A stretch of 64,000 nucleotides of DNA. Source: Ignelater luminosus (taxonomy: Eukaryota > Arthropoda > Insecta > Coleoptera > Elateridae). The position numbers and the translations under genes are program-made. Below, piece by piece: positions 23,966 through 36,700 of the stretch. Location of the stretch: assembly GCA_011009095.1 (NCBI GenBank), contig VTPC01003451.1, positions 85,686 through 149,685 on the forward strand, given 5' to 3'. Each line of letters starts with the position of its first letter. Within the stretch, counting starts at the first letter, position 1. A model generated the notes under the pieces. That model was given only the letters and a program-made list of their open reading frames with translations, made no database searches and was not told where the DNA came from.

Positions 23966-24870
23966 CAGTGTGTCCACATTTCAATGCTCACTATTGGGAT
24001 CTCGGAAATTGTAAGAGATACGAAGTCGGTTAAATTAGAAAAGATTTGGCTATTTAGGAGATCAGTTTACTTATGCTTTTGTTTTTTCAAAAAAGTTCAC
24101 GGCTTACTAGACATTTGCTAAAAACGAAACTATCTTATTGTTTTTAAAGTGAAATATCTCAGGAACGAACAAAGATAGAAAAGAACAGCAAAGAGGGTGT
24201 TTTAGAGAATTTACTCCGAAACACAAAAAAATTATTTTCGCAATTGTCTTTTGTTTTACTTTGGTGATGAAACGTAAATCCAAATTTTTTCTAATGGAAC
24301 GCCTACTTGATTTCCATATTACTGAACAGTATGCCTTAAATGCTTTTCAGTCATACATGGTTTGACGTAGCTATTCTTTTGTTTTACAGAGTTATGAAGT
24401 GAAAATCATTTTTCATCACAGTGTGCCATGACATCTAACACCCAAAGCCGTGGAGTTTTATCAAAGAAATTCATTTGTTATGCAAAAATTGCTAAAACAA
24501 AATAAATACGCTTTTATGGGGCTTACCTGCTTATTTGATGCTATCTGTGAATGCTCAGCAAAGTATCTTAAAAGAGTCTTTTGTTTTGTTTTAGCAATTG
24601 TTACATAACAAATGTAATTTATCTGACAAAAACCAATGATTTTCATATGTTTAAAGCCATGGCACACTAAGTGGGAAATGATTTTTATTTTTAAAAAAAT
24701 AAGATAATTTCGTTTTTAGCAAATATCTAGTAAGCCATGAACTTTTTTGCAAAACAAAAGCATAAGTAAACTGATCTCCAAAATAGCCAAATCTTTTCTA
24801 ATTTAACCGACTTTGTATCTCTTACAATTTTCGAGATCCCAATAGTGAGCATCGAAATTGGCACACACTG
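23966..24870. mobile_element. Long-TIR MITE, copy 1 (ends CAGTGTGTCC)
   Basis: About 900 bp in intron 1 of the zinc-finger gene. The outer arms, roughly 190 bp each, are inverse copies (left CAGTGTGTCCACATTTCAAT, right the inverse ending CACACTG), with TA at the right edge. Copy 2 at 29888-30480 shares arms and interior. No transposase. TA plus a CAGTG terminus points to mobilisation by a Tc1/mariner-type transposase. Relative to copy 2 the interior is interrupted at about 24297 by sequence of the GAACGCCTACT family. Confidence 0.75.
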
Positions 24871-26169
24871 TATGTTGTAGAAAGTATCCCTCCAAAACAA
24901 AGGAATAACTATACACAACATTACATCACTGAAAAATATTTAAAACGAGTTATTCAATGGTATCAAAATCAAGTAGGCTTTCCATTTTTACCCCTAGGTC
25001 TTATCTCTTGTTAAAACAAAAAACAGTCACAAAGACATAGTTATTGTTTCTTGGATTATTATTTCTATATTTGGCAAGTTCAGCATTTGTGCGTCTTTTT
25101 CTTTCATTAATTTTTTTAAATATTTGTTTTTTTTGGAAATTGGAATTTTTCTTTCAGTTTGTTTTTTATTTTTTCAAACCATTTCTTCTGCTGCAATCTG
25201 CAAGATAAATCTTGATTTCACTTGTTATTTTTCTTTCTCTTCAGAATCTTAGTGCTCAGTATGGTTTTTCTGGGTCTGGTGATTGTACAGACGTGGGAAT
25301 TTGGTCATTGGTGGTGGATTTTATACAGGGTGTTTCAGGTTTTATGAAAGTAGGAATCTCAGCATGGAAAAAATATTTGGATCAGAGTTTCTTTGTGCCT
25401 TATAGACGTATTAATGTAAAGTAACATTTCAGAAAACAAAATCTTCCAATAAACGTCAAATATTTGATGTTCAATGGTAACCACAAAAGTAAACAAACCT
25501 GTCTAACAGCACTAGCTAGCTTCCAATTATGTGCAGAAATATTTATACCTAACCTAACCTCCAAATTGTACTTTATTTAAATGTTGTTAAAATTGTCGTT
25601 TGATTTGGTGTTGAATGAAGGTCAGAAAACACATTTTACTACTTGTATTGAGTGTGCAGATTATTCTTAATGCTTATATGTATAGACATAAGCAAATAAT
25701 TTTTTCCCATGTTAAAATTTCTGTTCTAAATTATAAAATATTAGGGTGTCTGGATTTAATTTTGTCAGGTTATAGCATTTTTAAGATCATTATTAGCTAA
25801 TGCGATGTTAACTGTAAAATCTAGCGATCTGATTGGCAAATTCTAAGTTGACATTTTTAATTTGACAACACAGTTAAGAATACTTTGTGCAACCGAGGGT
25901 GAATGTCATAAAAAAAAAGAAACGTAATGCAAAATGGTGAAAGACACATGTCGAGAAACACATTCTTAAAGTTAGTTCTACCTAACCTGTACTAATCTTT
26001 AACTTGTCAATAATAGAATGTGTCCACCACGTGACTGCTTTGTTAGATGAACAAAAGTACATAATCTCACATTCTAATTGTCTTTCATATGATTACTGTT
26101 GTTATATCTTATTATCATCAGCCAACAACTAAATTTTTCTTTACTAACTTTTGTTTTTATTTTGTGCAG
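24871..26169 (+). other. Remainder of zinc-finger intron 1
   Basis: Ends at a GTGCAG acceptor (26164-26169). It holds a GCCTACTTGATTTTG inverse near 24970 belonging to the MITE family at 3927, and TAACCTAACC motifs near 25543 and 25982. Short frames at 25212-25424 and 25615-25800 show no domain. Confidence 0.45.
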
Positions 26170-27110
26170 ATGAAGATACAAAATATGGACAATTCTTTTG
26201 TCCAAGTTGTGGCTTGTCATTTCATAGGCAAGATAATATGAAGCGACACCAACGAGTACACATTAAGGAAGAAATAACTAAAGAGGCTGGCTTTGGGCAT
26301 GTTTGTAATGTATGTGGAGAATCCTTTCCTGAAGCATTAGAACTTCTTGCCCATGCTGAAGTGCATGCAAGAGGTTGGGAACACCGTTGTATGATTTGTG
26401 GGGAAGTCTTTGTAGACGATCAACAGGTAGCAGCTCATGTGCAAGCTAAACACGGCAAGAATCTACCACCTAATACTTGTATGATGTGCGGACGCACTTG
26501 TAAAGATCGTCGTACGTTATTAAAACACTCTTTTGAACATTCCAGAGAGAAGTTGTTTGGTTGTTCAAAATGTGACAAAACTTTTCATAATAAAGCTCGA
26601 CTAAAGCGGCATATGCTTTCGCATAGAAACAAAGTAGTATCTTGTGAAGAGTGTGGAGAAGACTTTCCTGATGGCAGATCTTTAATGAATCATAGACATA
26701 GTCACAGCAGTGTGTCAGGTCGACACTTTCCTTGCAGAGAATGTGGAAAGACTTTTGGATCCAGGAGTTCTCAACAGATCCATATAAGGATCCATACTGG
26801 AGAAAGACCATATGGATGTAGATTTTGTTGGAAAGCTTTTGCTGATGGCGGAACCTTACGTAAACACGAACGTATTCATACTGGAGAGAAGCCGTATGCA
26901 TGTGCTGTGTGCCCTCGTGCATTTAATCAGCGTGTGGTCTTAAGAGAACATATTCGTTCGCATCATTCAGGACCGGATCCTAATCACAGTCAAAGTATGA
27001 CCCCCTATGCATGTGCTGTGTGTTCTGATTTATTTGCTACCTCCCAAGATTTGATTGTTCATTTGATTCATCATTGTGATTTGAACACAGCAATGAGACG
27101 ACAGCCTCAG
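26170..27110 (+). CDS. C2H2 zinc-finger protein, coding exon 2 (fingers 5-14)
   Basis: Ten fingers in a row: FFCPSC, HVCNVC, HRCMIC, NTCMMC, FGCSKC, VSCEEC, FPCREC, YGCRFC, YACAVC and YACAVC, each with the following H-X3-5-H. TGEKP-type linkers join the 11th to the 13th finger of the protein (HTGERPYG, HTGEKPYA), so that trio is the best candidate for the DNA-contacting core. The eighth finger (NTCMMCGRTC) has Cys where the usual Phe stands. The acceptor at 26169 and donor CAG|GTATGT at 27110 keep phase with both neighbours. The open frame on the opposite strand (26470-26922) is a shadow of this repeat-rich coding sequence. Confidence 0.93.
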
Positions 27111-27186
27111 GTATGTATTGTATGTTATGGCATTTGAAGAGATTGTTAAATTTGAAAGTTAACTTTACATTTTCTGTTTACTACAG

Positions 27187-28245
27187 GTAGGACCAAGGAA
27201 ATATAAGAGAAGGCGTAAGTTGAAGCCTCATGAATTAGAGATGATGTCGACGCGAAATGAAGAAGACGAAGATGATCACATAGGAGGAAGCGAATCAGAT
27301 AATGAACATGAATATAAAAAAAAGATTATAAAGAAACCCAAGAAAACTCCCCCTAAAACAAATATTGAAGAAAGTTATGCAGATGTTTATAATAGTTTTA
27401 CATCTGCTATAGAAACGGTGAATTCAATTGTAAATTCAAAACCAAGTAAAATCAAAAGAAAAATTAAAACCGAACCTCAAGTTATACCTTCGCGACCAAA
27501 AATGATACACACTCAAAAAGCTAGAGTACCAGTAGAAACTAATGATGGTAGCAAAGTACGTCATAAGACTAAAACTTTAGTAACACATACTCAACCAACA
27601 GAATTAAAATCTGCTACTGGAGAAAGAATTCGGCCACGTACAAAAAATGTCAGTTATCATGTTCTGCAATCTGAGAAACTTCCAGTCGCAACATTTCCAG
27701 AAGATGATACTGAGCAAGCAGTAAATAACCTTCTTGCAAGCGATACTACTTTACAAAATGATTTGAATGACCATAATAGTGATATTCAAAGCAATGGAAT
27801 AATCGATGCACCACCAGATATAGCTAGTGAACAAACAGTAGTGACAGATATGCCTGTGCCCACAAATATAATAAAAGTCACTACAACTAGTAGTAGAAAT
27901 TATAAAAAGAGAACATATAGCTTAAGACCAGGACGAACTATTATTGGTCCTGGTAGTAAAGTAGTTCGTCTCGTTAAAGGTGGTATGATTGTATCCAAGA
28001 ATAAGAAAATCAAAGAAGAGCCAGAAACAGAACCTGAGAATATTACTCCAGATATCCCCATCCCTGAAGATGTTGTTCATCCAAATGCAGTAATAAAACA
28101 GGAAATTGTTATTGATCCCAGTCCATTACATGAGTTAGCTGAACTTTCGGTGCAGCATGCTCAAAATATCTTTAAATGTGAAATGTGCAGTGAAGTATTT
28201 TCTGATCGTGATCAACTTTTAGAACATGTGCCTATACACATATGA
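27187..28245 (+). CDS. C2H2 zinc-finger protein, coding exon 3 (tail and last finger)
   Basis: Begins after a 76-bp intron in phase 0 (VGPRKYKRRRKLK, a strongly basic stretch and possible nuclear signal). About 350 residues follow, mostly Lys/Glu/Ser/Thr-rich and probably disordered, with several SUMO-type sites of the form (I/V)K.E (IKTEP, IKEEP, IKQE). A final C2H2 finger (FKCEMCSEVF...H..H) ends six residues or fewer before the TGA. Poly(A) signals are at 28251 (immediately after the stop) and 28957. Confidence 0.92.
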   Translation, partial: VGPRKYKRRRKLKPHELEMMSTRNEEDEDDHIGGSESDNEHEYKKKIIKKPKKTPPKTNIEESYADVYNSFTSAIETVNSIVNSKPSKIKRKIKTEPQVIPSRPKMIHTQKARVPVETNDGSKVRHKTKTLVTHTQPTELKSATGERIRPRTKNVSYHVLQSEKLPVATFPEDDTEQAVNNLLASDTTLQNDLNDHNSDIQSNGIIDAPPDIASEQTVVTDMPVPTNIIKVTTTSSRNYKKRTYSLRPGRTIIGPGSKVVRLVKGGMIVSKNKKIKEEPETEPENITPDIPIPEDVVHPNAVIKQEIVIDPSPLHELAELSVQHAQNIFKCEMCSEVFSDRDQLLEHVPIHI

Positions 28246-28980
28246 TTATAATAAAACTTGTTGCAGTGTGTTTTCCAAATACTGTTGTTTTTCAGTGTAA
28301 AACTGAGCTTTGTATTTACTATGTATTATCATATTGTTATTTGAAAACTGATACATTTAGTGTAAGTCATTAAGTACCTATATTATTCACTGGAATCATT
28401 TAAGTGGTATAGTTTTGAAAAACTCTTACTTTATTTAATATGGAGCTTTACTGAAAAAAATAGCATCACAAATAGATACAAATCATACATTAATATCTAG
28501 ATGTTTGTAAAATAACACATAGTTTTAAAAGATTCTTGTCATAATTCACGAATCAATCCATGTGAAAATCTTATCCAAGTACAAATGTTTTCAGAGAGAA
28601 TGATTCAAAATTAAGACAAATTATCCAGTGAGGAACACATTTTTAATTTTGTAGTCTTTTACATATGTAGGTTGAAAGCATTATAACACAGGAAATTACC
28701 TATCTATAGCAAATCTCTTGCTTTATATCGTATTAGAAACACTCTAAATCTGTATATGTGTATATGTATGTCGCAGAACATTTTTTATTAATTTTTTGTA
28801 AGTAGTATGTTGACAGCAACATCTCGATTTAAAATATCAAGCTATTTTAACAATTAAGAGAAGGAAGAATGTAAGGAATTAATAAATTATTGTTATTATT
28901 GGTTCTCGTACAAAAGTAGATTGTGTTGGTTATATTGTGTATACCGGTATATTTTCAATAAAATTTAAAGGAAATATTTT
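28246..28980 (+). other. 3' UTR of the zinc-finger gene
   Basis: AATAAA at 28251-28256 is probably too close to the stop to be the main site. A second at 28957-28962 would give a 3' UTR of roughly 0.75 kb. No frame with coding character. Confidence 0.5.
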
Positions 28981-29887
28981 TCTGTGAGGTACAGTTGCTT
29001 TAAAAGATTATATTAATGTGTTCACTTTTGTATGATTATAAAAACTAGGTCGTATTAAAAATTTGTTTCTTTAAGGAACATGTACAGGGTGGTTCGAATT
29101 CAATATAAATAAGAATTTTAATCCATGCTTTTGTTTTCAAATTAAAAATAAAAATTGATTTCTAGTAAAATCTGAAAAAAACAGAAAATACCACCACCAA
29201 ATAGTAATAATGTTGTTGATCTTTTAAGTGGCAATTATAGTAAAGTTTGGTATAAGTTTCACAGTCAATAGGAACAGCAGCTAGAGGTGATGTGAAAGGT
29301 ATTCCATGCAGTTGTTACAGCATTTGCTTGATTTACATTTTAAAATCAGGAGAAAACTAGCAACATGAGATGTTAATTACCTGAAAAACACTACTGAGTA
29401 CCTGTGACGAGAAACTTCTCACAAAAATGAACAAGTACGTTGTGGTTGGTAGTGTCACTTTTTATTGGGATATTTATCCTAACCTCAACAAAGTTATATT
29501 TTTATCGTTCACTAAAATATAATCTTTGTTGTACCATTAACTTGACAGAAATAAATCATGACTTACCCTACTGTTTTATAATTTTGCATACAATGGAAGA
29601 TGTAACGGTTACGGAACAAATATTTCTCATCTCCAATATAAAGCAGTGTAACAGTTGCATAGAGTGTTTTTGTTTTGATCAAGCTGCTATTTGTTTTTAA
29701 AAACCATATTGCACATGATTTTGCAAATTACATTAATGTAACATCTGTTGAGGTAGTACAGCAATTCAGTCTGTTTTTGTTACTCTGATTTTTGAGATTT
29801 ATGTTGAATTTTAACGATCCTGTGCATTGTGACATATTTGTCGATGATCCTGTGCAGTGGAATTGACAAATTTTAATTAAAACAATA

Positions 29888-30480
29888 CAGTGTGTCCATA
29901 TCTTGATGCTCACTATTGGGATCTCAGAAATTGTAAAAGATACGAAGTCAGTTAAATTAGAAAAGATTTAGCTATTATGGAGATCAGTTTACTTATGCTT
30001 TAATTTTTTCAAAAAAGTTCACAGTTTACTAGATATTTACTAAAAACGAAATTATCTTATTTTTTTTTAATTAAAAAGCATTTCCCACTGAGTGTGCCAT
30101 GGCTTTAAACATATGAAAATCATTGATTTTTGTCGGATAAATTCAGTTCCATTAGAAAAAATTTGGATTTACATTTCACTGGCAAAGTAAAACAAAAGAC
30201 GATTGCGAAAATAATTTTTTTGTGTTTTAGAGTAAATTCTCGAAAACACCCTTTTTGCTGTTCTTTTCTATGTTTGCTCGTTCCTGAGATATTTCACTTT
30301 AAAAAAAATAAGATAATTTCGTTTTTAGCAAATATCTAGTAAGCTGTGAACTTTTTTGAAAAAACAAAAACATAAGTATACTGATCTCCAAAATAGTCAA
30401 ATCTTTTCTAATTTAACCGACTTCGTATCTCTTACAATTTCCGAGATCCCAATAGTGAGCATTGAAATGTGGACACACCG
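29888..30480. mobile_element. Long-TIR MITE, copy 2 (CAGTGTGTCC ends, TA duplication)
   Basis: Cleaner copy of the element at 23966. It starts CAGTGTGTCCATATC, ends GGACACACCG, and is flanked by TA at 29886-29887 and 30481-30482. It is 593 bp, with arms of about 190 bp inverted against each other. Open frames within it are by-products. Confidence 0.8.
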
Positions 30481-33055
30481 TATACAAGTTTTAAATGGTA
30501 ATTGATCTCTATTTTTGATAAACTCATTTTATCTGTTTTATCTAAAGATTTTGATAATTGCGAACCCCTGAAAATATATAGGATGTTCTAATGATCCATG
30601 GACTGGAGATAGGGTTGTTATTTGTAGAAACAAAAGTATATTACTGAGGAAAGTTATGCAAAAGGATTACTTCTAAAACCTTTTGTTTTTTGAAATGGTA
30701 CACCCTATATATTCCAATATCTTCTCATTAGTTTCTTTGTATATGTTGTTTACTAACTGATTCTGCTTTTCTTTGTTGTGCGGTTTACAAAAGAACCTGC
30801 ATGGTAGTGCTGCAAACTACAATATTGCCCGTCTCTCTTCAGTTATGTTGACATTGGCATAAAATATGAAATTTTAGTTCTGGATGAAATTAAATTCACC
30901 AACGGTGTGTATATTTATTCAAAGAGTATGCTAATAATTTTTATGATAATACTAATTGATGAATAGAATTGCTTATAAAAAAACTGTAATTGATTCTTTT
31001 AGAAACTGACAACTAAAGTAAGTTGAATTTTTTACTGCAGATAAGTTCTTTATAATTACATTATATGCTCTGCAATGCAGAGCTATTGTGTATACTATTT
31101 GCTGCACACTATAAATATTGGTAGTAAATATAATTATTATGTTTGTGTTTTTACCTACTGAATTTTGATTTCCACACATTTGTGTTCCATGTTCAACAAG
31201 TTCCTTAAAATCTTTATTTTCTTTTTATGAGCATAAATCCATTTGATAATTTCTAGCACCTGAGAATATTTACAGAGTATTAATGGAAAAATGGTGCGAG
31301 ACATAGTTGAATTATAATTAGTAAATTTAAAAAGTCATAATTACCTGTTCTTTAACAGCAAGATAAAATCTTGAAAGAATAAAATAAGCATATCCATCTT
31401 AAATCAAAGAAAACTAAACTTGTAATTGAAATCTGAAGACAAAAAATTGTAGGTCATTGTTTTTTCTTTCGATGAACATTTGTCTTGGATATTAGAGGAT
31501 GTAGAGAACATTTATTATAAATATGTTATTGAGAAAACTTATTCTAAAATAAGCATGCACATTAGTTCAACATCTTTAAGCTGATTAAATTTTAATTTGT
31601 TAAATAGAAAAATATTGTAAAATACTAAAAATTTGTCAGATGTGTAAAATTTATTTAGGATCTGATTTTCTGTGTAAAGAAGGTTTTTGTGCAGCTTATT
31701 CTAACTCATTAATTCATATTTTTCTGTCTTAACAAATGTAAAATCCAATTTGCTCGGTGGTGTTGGACCAATCAGTGAAGCGAGAGAACATGATAGTATT
31801 CCTATCTGTTGATTGTAATAAAATGCGCATCCAAGTAATTGTAAAGGTTCAGTAACTTACCTTTAAAGTGTACTATAGGTTCTTATACAGGATTTATTAT
31901 AGCCTGAACATTAAAAAATGTGTAAAGTTGTTTAAAGAAACTTGTGTAGGTTTATAAAGTAAAATGTAAAACTAGCACAAAACATTTTGAAATATGTTAT
32001 TGTAATATAAATTGAGCGTATTTGATTTGAAAGTATATTTGAAATGTTACGGATCCCAATTTTCTTGTATTTAAGGTTTACATATATATTTTTATATTAT
32101 TTATCTTGAAAGGAAAGATTTAGAAATTTAAGATGTGAAATTTTAAAAACAAATTGCTTTTTCTGCATTAAGATGATAGTCGGTGTATAATTTATTAGAT
32201 AATCAGTTGTATATATATGAGTTTTTAGAGGTTCAACACAGTACAATCTGCCTCTATATAATTGTAATTATTTAATGCTAATAAATAATTGGTTAGATTG
32301 ACTAATCATTTATTGTAATTCTACTTTGTACCTTGACAGAATTTAAACTGTGATAACATTTTTGCAAAATGCAGTTTACTGACATTTTTTATTAAGATTG
32401 CCACCACTTAACGTAATTTCAAAAATGAAATAGGCCATTCTTACAATTTCAGAAGATTTTGATTCGGCCAAAAAGAAATTATTTCATATATACCATAGAT
32501 GGTGATTCTACAGCCTAAACCATATCAAAATACATCAAAACCGGTTGTGAAATAGAAATTTGAACATATCTTAAGGAAGTACCACTTTCAATACCATATC
32601 AAAAAGTGTATATCAACATGTTTCTAAAAATGTCAAGTTATTGTCTGCAAAAGTGTCTTATAAACAAGCAAGTTATACTATTAAGAAAAAAATTACTAAT
32701 TTTCAATTATAAAAGAAAGATATTTAAAATCGTTTTTGGGGGGGGGTCTGTTCATATAAACTTTGTGTTTTGGTTTGAGCTGTAGAATCCCTCTAGGATT
32801 TTGTACAGACATTGCAGAGACACTGTATGCAGGGTAACCTTAAGTGTTGTAAGAAACTTGAAGGGATTATTATTCATTTTACGAGAAAAACATGGGTCTG
32901 AAACTCAACTGTTTACAAGATACAGAGTGTTAGTTTCATTTCAAATTCTGTGTGATATCAGGATATCTACATGTCAAAATTCTAGTATAACCTACTGTTT
33001 TGTTTACATCGGACAATGCATATAATTGGTTGATTCGAATACGAACGGCTATTTA
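30481..33055. other. Intergenic DNA with small inverted repeats, no gene recognised
   Basis: Contains a short palindromic piece (about 30583-30716, ATATAGGATGT... inverted as ACACCCTATATAT) and a TIR element at 32501-32795. The rest is A+T-rich with short frames and no domains. A run of nine G occurs at 32741-32749. Confidence 0.35.
32501..32795. mobile_element. Small TIR element, ends GATTCTACAGC
   Basis: GATTCTACAGCCTAAACCA at about 32503 is inverted as TGGTTTGAGCTGTAGAATC at about 32772-32790. The interior of about 250 bp is non-coding. Target duplication not resolved. Confidence 0.45.
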
Positions 33056-33758
33056 CAACAGGGGCACTTTTAACCCCCTTATACATATGCAACCCAGCAA
33101 GCAGTAGTTCTAGAATGCATTGCGTTCCTTTATATACCGAACCACAATATCTGCGATATTTACCTGTTTATAAATATTTTAAATTCTAAAAATGCAATGT
33201 CCATGTAATTTACTCGTATTAAAACCATTCTTAAATTAGTTATTTTTACATTAAATAAAAAATTAAAAAAATTGTTTATTACGTCTTCATGCCACTGACA
33301 AGTATTGTATTTGTTGTTGGTTTATATGCAATTTAAATTATTAGAATCATACTTTCACTAAAAATTGATGAACTTGTTTGGCTAAACATGGAAAATCGTT
33401 GGAACTATCAATTAGGATAATTCATATATTCTCTTAATAGTACATTTAAATCTTTTTCTACATCCCTGAGCACAAGTTCATTCATTGAATATCAGATATA
33501 GGCGCATCCTTACAATTCTCTATTACCTAACTACCTTATTTCAAAGAAGTTTTAGATATAATGCAGTCAAGTTTTACAATTCCATTCGTCTGAATACAAA
33601 AACTAAATTTAGATTCTTTTAAGCAATAATGGTTAAACCATTCATTATTATAAAATCAATAAAAATTATTCTTTAACTTCATAACATAATAATAATAATA
33701 GTCATTTAATCTTCCCGATGTCGGGCAAAGGCCATATAGTAAACAAAAAACTTCATAA

Positions 33759-36700
33759 CCCATATAGCACACGGACATCCTATGGACGTCCATTGAATGT
33801 CCAAATTTCGACGGACGGTTGTCCAGTGGACGTCCAATTTTTGACTGACGGACGTCCAATGGATGTCCAGCGGACGTATATTTGTCATAACTTTGGATAT
33901 TCTACGGACGTCCGTTACTGGACGTAATTTGTACATTTTTTGTACGTAATTTGAACATAATTCGGACGATTCTTGGACATGGTTTGGACGATTTTTGGGC
34001 ATAATTCGGACGATGTTTGGACATAATTTGGACGACCTTTGGGCATAATTTGGACGATTTCTCGACATACTTTAGACGATGTTTGGGCATAATCTGGACG
34101 ATGTTTGGACGACCTTTGGACATAATTTGAACGTTTTTTTGGATATAACTTGGACATATTTTGTAATACTTTTGGATGCAATTTTTTATGGAATTTGTGC
34201 ATCCTTTGTATATGCAATTTGAACGTTCTTTGTGGATATAATTTGGACATTCTTTTTTTCTAATATTGTTGAATGTAATTTTTAATGTATTTCATTATAT
34301 GCAATTTGGCGACATTTCATGAATGAGATATATTCATCACAAATAAATAAAACCTGGTGTGGATATTATAGTTTATTATTCCATTAAAAATAATGCTCTT
34401 GCTCAAACAACTACTACTAAAAGTTCAAACCATTATTGTATTCTGTATATTGTAATTACATTAAAATCATAATTAAAATTTAAATAAAATATCAAATCTT
34501 AACAGGACAAAACTTGTCGCCTTGATAATAATTTGCAGAACATTTAAATCTAAACACAAAGAGTACGATTCAATATGTATTTAACTAACACATCTTATAA
34601 TTTCAAACTGAAAATACTATTATATACATTGCCTTGGCCATTATTTTAGCAATTCATATCAAAATAACCACTTTTAAAATAACTTTCATACCAAACTTGT
34701 TTATATTAACCTATTTGACATGCCATTTGTGGAAATTTCTAATAGTTAACAATATCCTTTTTTCAATAAGCTACATAAAGGAAAGAAAAATTCAATTATT
34801 AATTGGTAATTAAAGTATTATTTTCAATTATTATGATGAGATACTCATTACTGGTTGTTTTATATTTGCTAATGCCATGCTTTTAGAGGTGTGGTGCTCT
34901 TTGGTCCGCCGCAACCATGTCTTCATACAGTTTTCTGCATTTTTGATGGTACACTTGGCCGAAAATACTCTTGTAGCTGCATCTAAAAATAAATAAGTAA
35001 TGTGAGACATTACAGTAACAATATATAATAAGTCGTTGTATGTGACTTTACATATTATAACTTCACAAACAACGAGCCAGGGTAAAGAGAAAGACCGTAT
35101 TCAGATTTCTCTACCCCTCAGGCTATTTAAATAAATTTATCCTCTTTCGCTTGGTATTTGCAGCTTTCTGATCAAGAATAATTTAAAATATCTATAATTT
35201 CGCATTCATATCATTACATATACTATAATTATTATTATAAACAGGGCCCGGACCAGATTGAATGATAAACTTTTTTTAAACTTCGAAGGTACTTAAATCG
35301 TTGGTGTACAGTTTTTATTATTTTTAAAGATATTTTTCATTAACCGATTAAACAAGATCGTCATGTGACATACCGTGAGAATGAGGCATCTTTGGGCATT
35401 AGTATGACTAGCATCAACAAGATGTTACATGATCATTTGGCCGTAAAAAAAAATTTGTTCCCGTTGGATTACGCATAACCTGACCAATGCTCAAAAGAAG
35501 GCTCGCGTCGACTGGTGCATTGAAATGTTGAAAAAATTTGCGAAAGGTGCATCAAAGGCTGTGTATAACATCTGCACAGGTGACGAATCATGGATCTACG
35601 CATATGACCCCGAAACAAAACAGCAATCAACTGTGTGGGTCTTTCAAGACGAGCCAAATCCAACAAAAGTTGTTCGCGGAAGAAGCACATCGAAGCAAAT
35701 GGTTGCCTGTTTCTTTGGCATTACCGGTCATGTGGCAACAGTGGCGTTAGAGCAACGTAAGACGGTCAACTCTGAATGGTACACAACCATTTGTTTGCCA
35801 GAAGTCATTGGAGAAATTCGGAAAACTTCAAAGAAGAGGCGAATTATTCTTTATCATGACAATGCAAGCTGTCACACCGCTGCTCAAACAATTGAATATT
35901 TAACCAGCCAGAAGGTCGAGTTGATGGGCCATCCACCATACAGCCCTGATTTGACACCCAATGACTTCTTTTTATTCCCGTACATCAAAAACAAACTGCG
36001 TGGTCAACGATTTTCAACACCAGAAGAAGCCGTTTTTTGTTTCAAAACGCATATTTTGGAGCTGCCTCAAACAGAGTGGAAAAAGTGCTTCGAAAATTGG
36101 TTCAAACGCATGGAAAAGTGTATCAATCTTAATGGAGAATATTTTGAAAAACAATAAAATTAGTTTCAATCATAAATACTTGTTTTTTCATTGTTAGGCC
36201 AGATATATAAATAGCAACCCTCGTATAACTTATTTTATTATTGATTTTTTATCCATTATTAAGACTTGGGAAAGTTGTATGTAATTCTGTGTTATTTTAC
36301 TACGCTTTATTATTGAAAACTGAAATTACCATCGTTGACAACTGGAAGTTTGAAATATTTGGACAAATTTTGGACTAAAATTGTACGTCCACTGGACATC
36401 CAATTTTAGTCCAGAATTCGTCCAAATATTAAAAAAAAAAGTTAGAAGTTGATATAAATATTTGGAAGATTTTCTGACTGCAATTAACATTTGTTATTTC
36501 GTACATCATTAAGGAATCCACATTGGAATGCTTATGTGATGTACATTTTTAGTCAACAATTTGTCCAGATACTTAAAAATAATCATTTTTTAAATTAAAA
36601 TATTAGACGAAACTTGGACTTCCAAACACGGGCGTCTAATGTACATTTTACGTCCGATAATTCTTGGACGAAGTATGGGCCAAAATTGGATGTCCAGTGA

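Noticed and set aside
26470..26922. 150-residue frame opposite zinc-finger exon 2
   Set aside because: Shadow of the repetitive finger-coding sequence on the other strand, with no domain of its own.
33656..34250. Several overlapping open frames giving Asn-Arg-Pro-Asn-Tyr-type repetitive proteins on the minus strand
   Set aside because: They are translations of the short-unit array in the left arm of the TIR element; all frames are open because the unit lacks stops.
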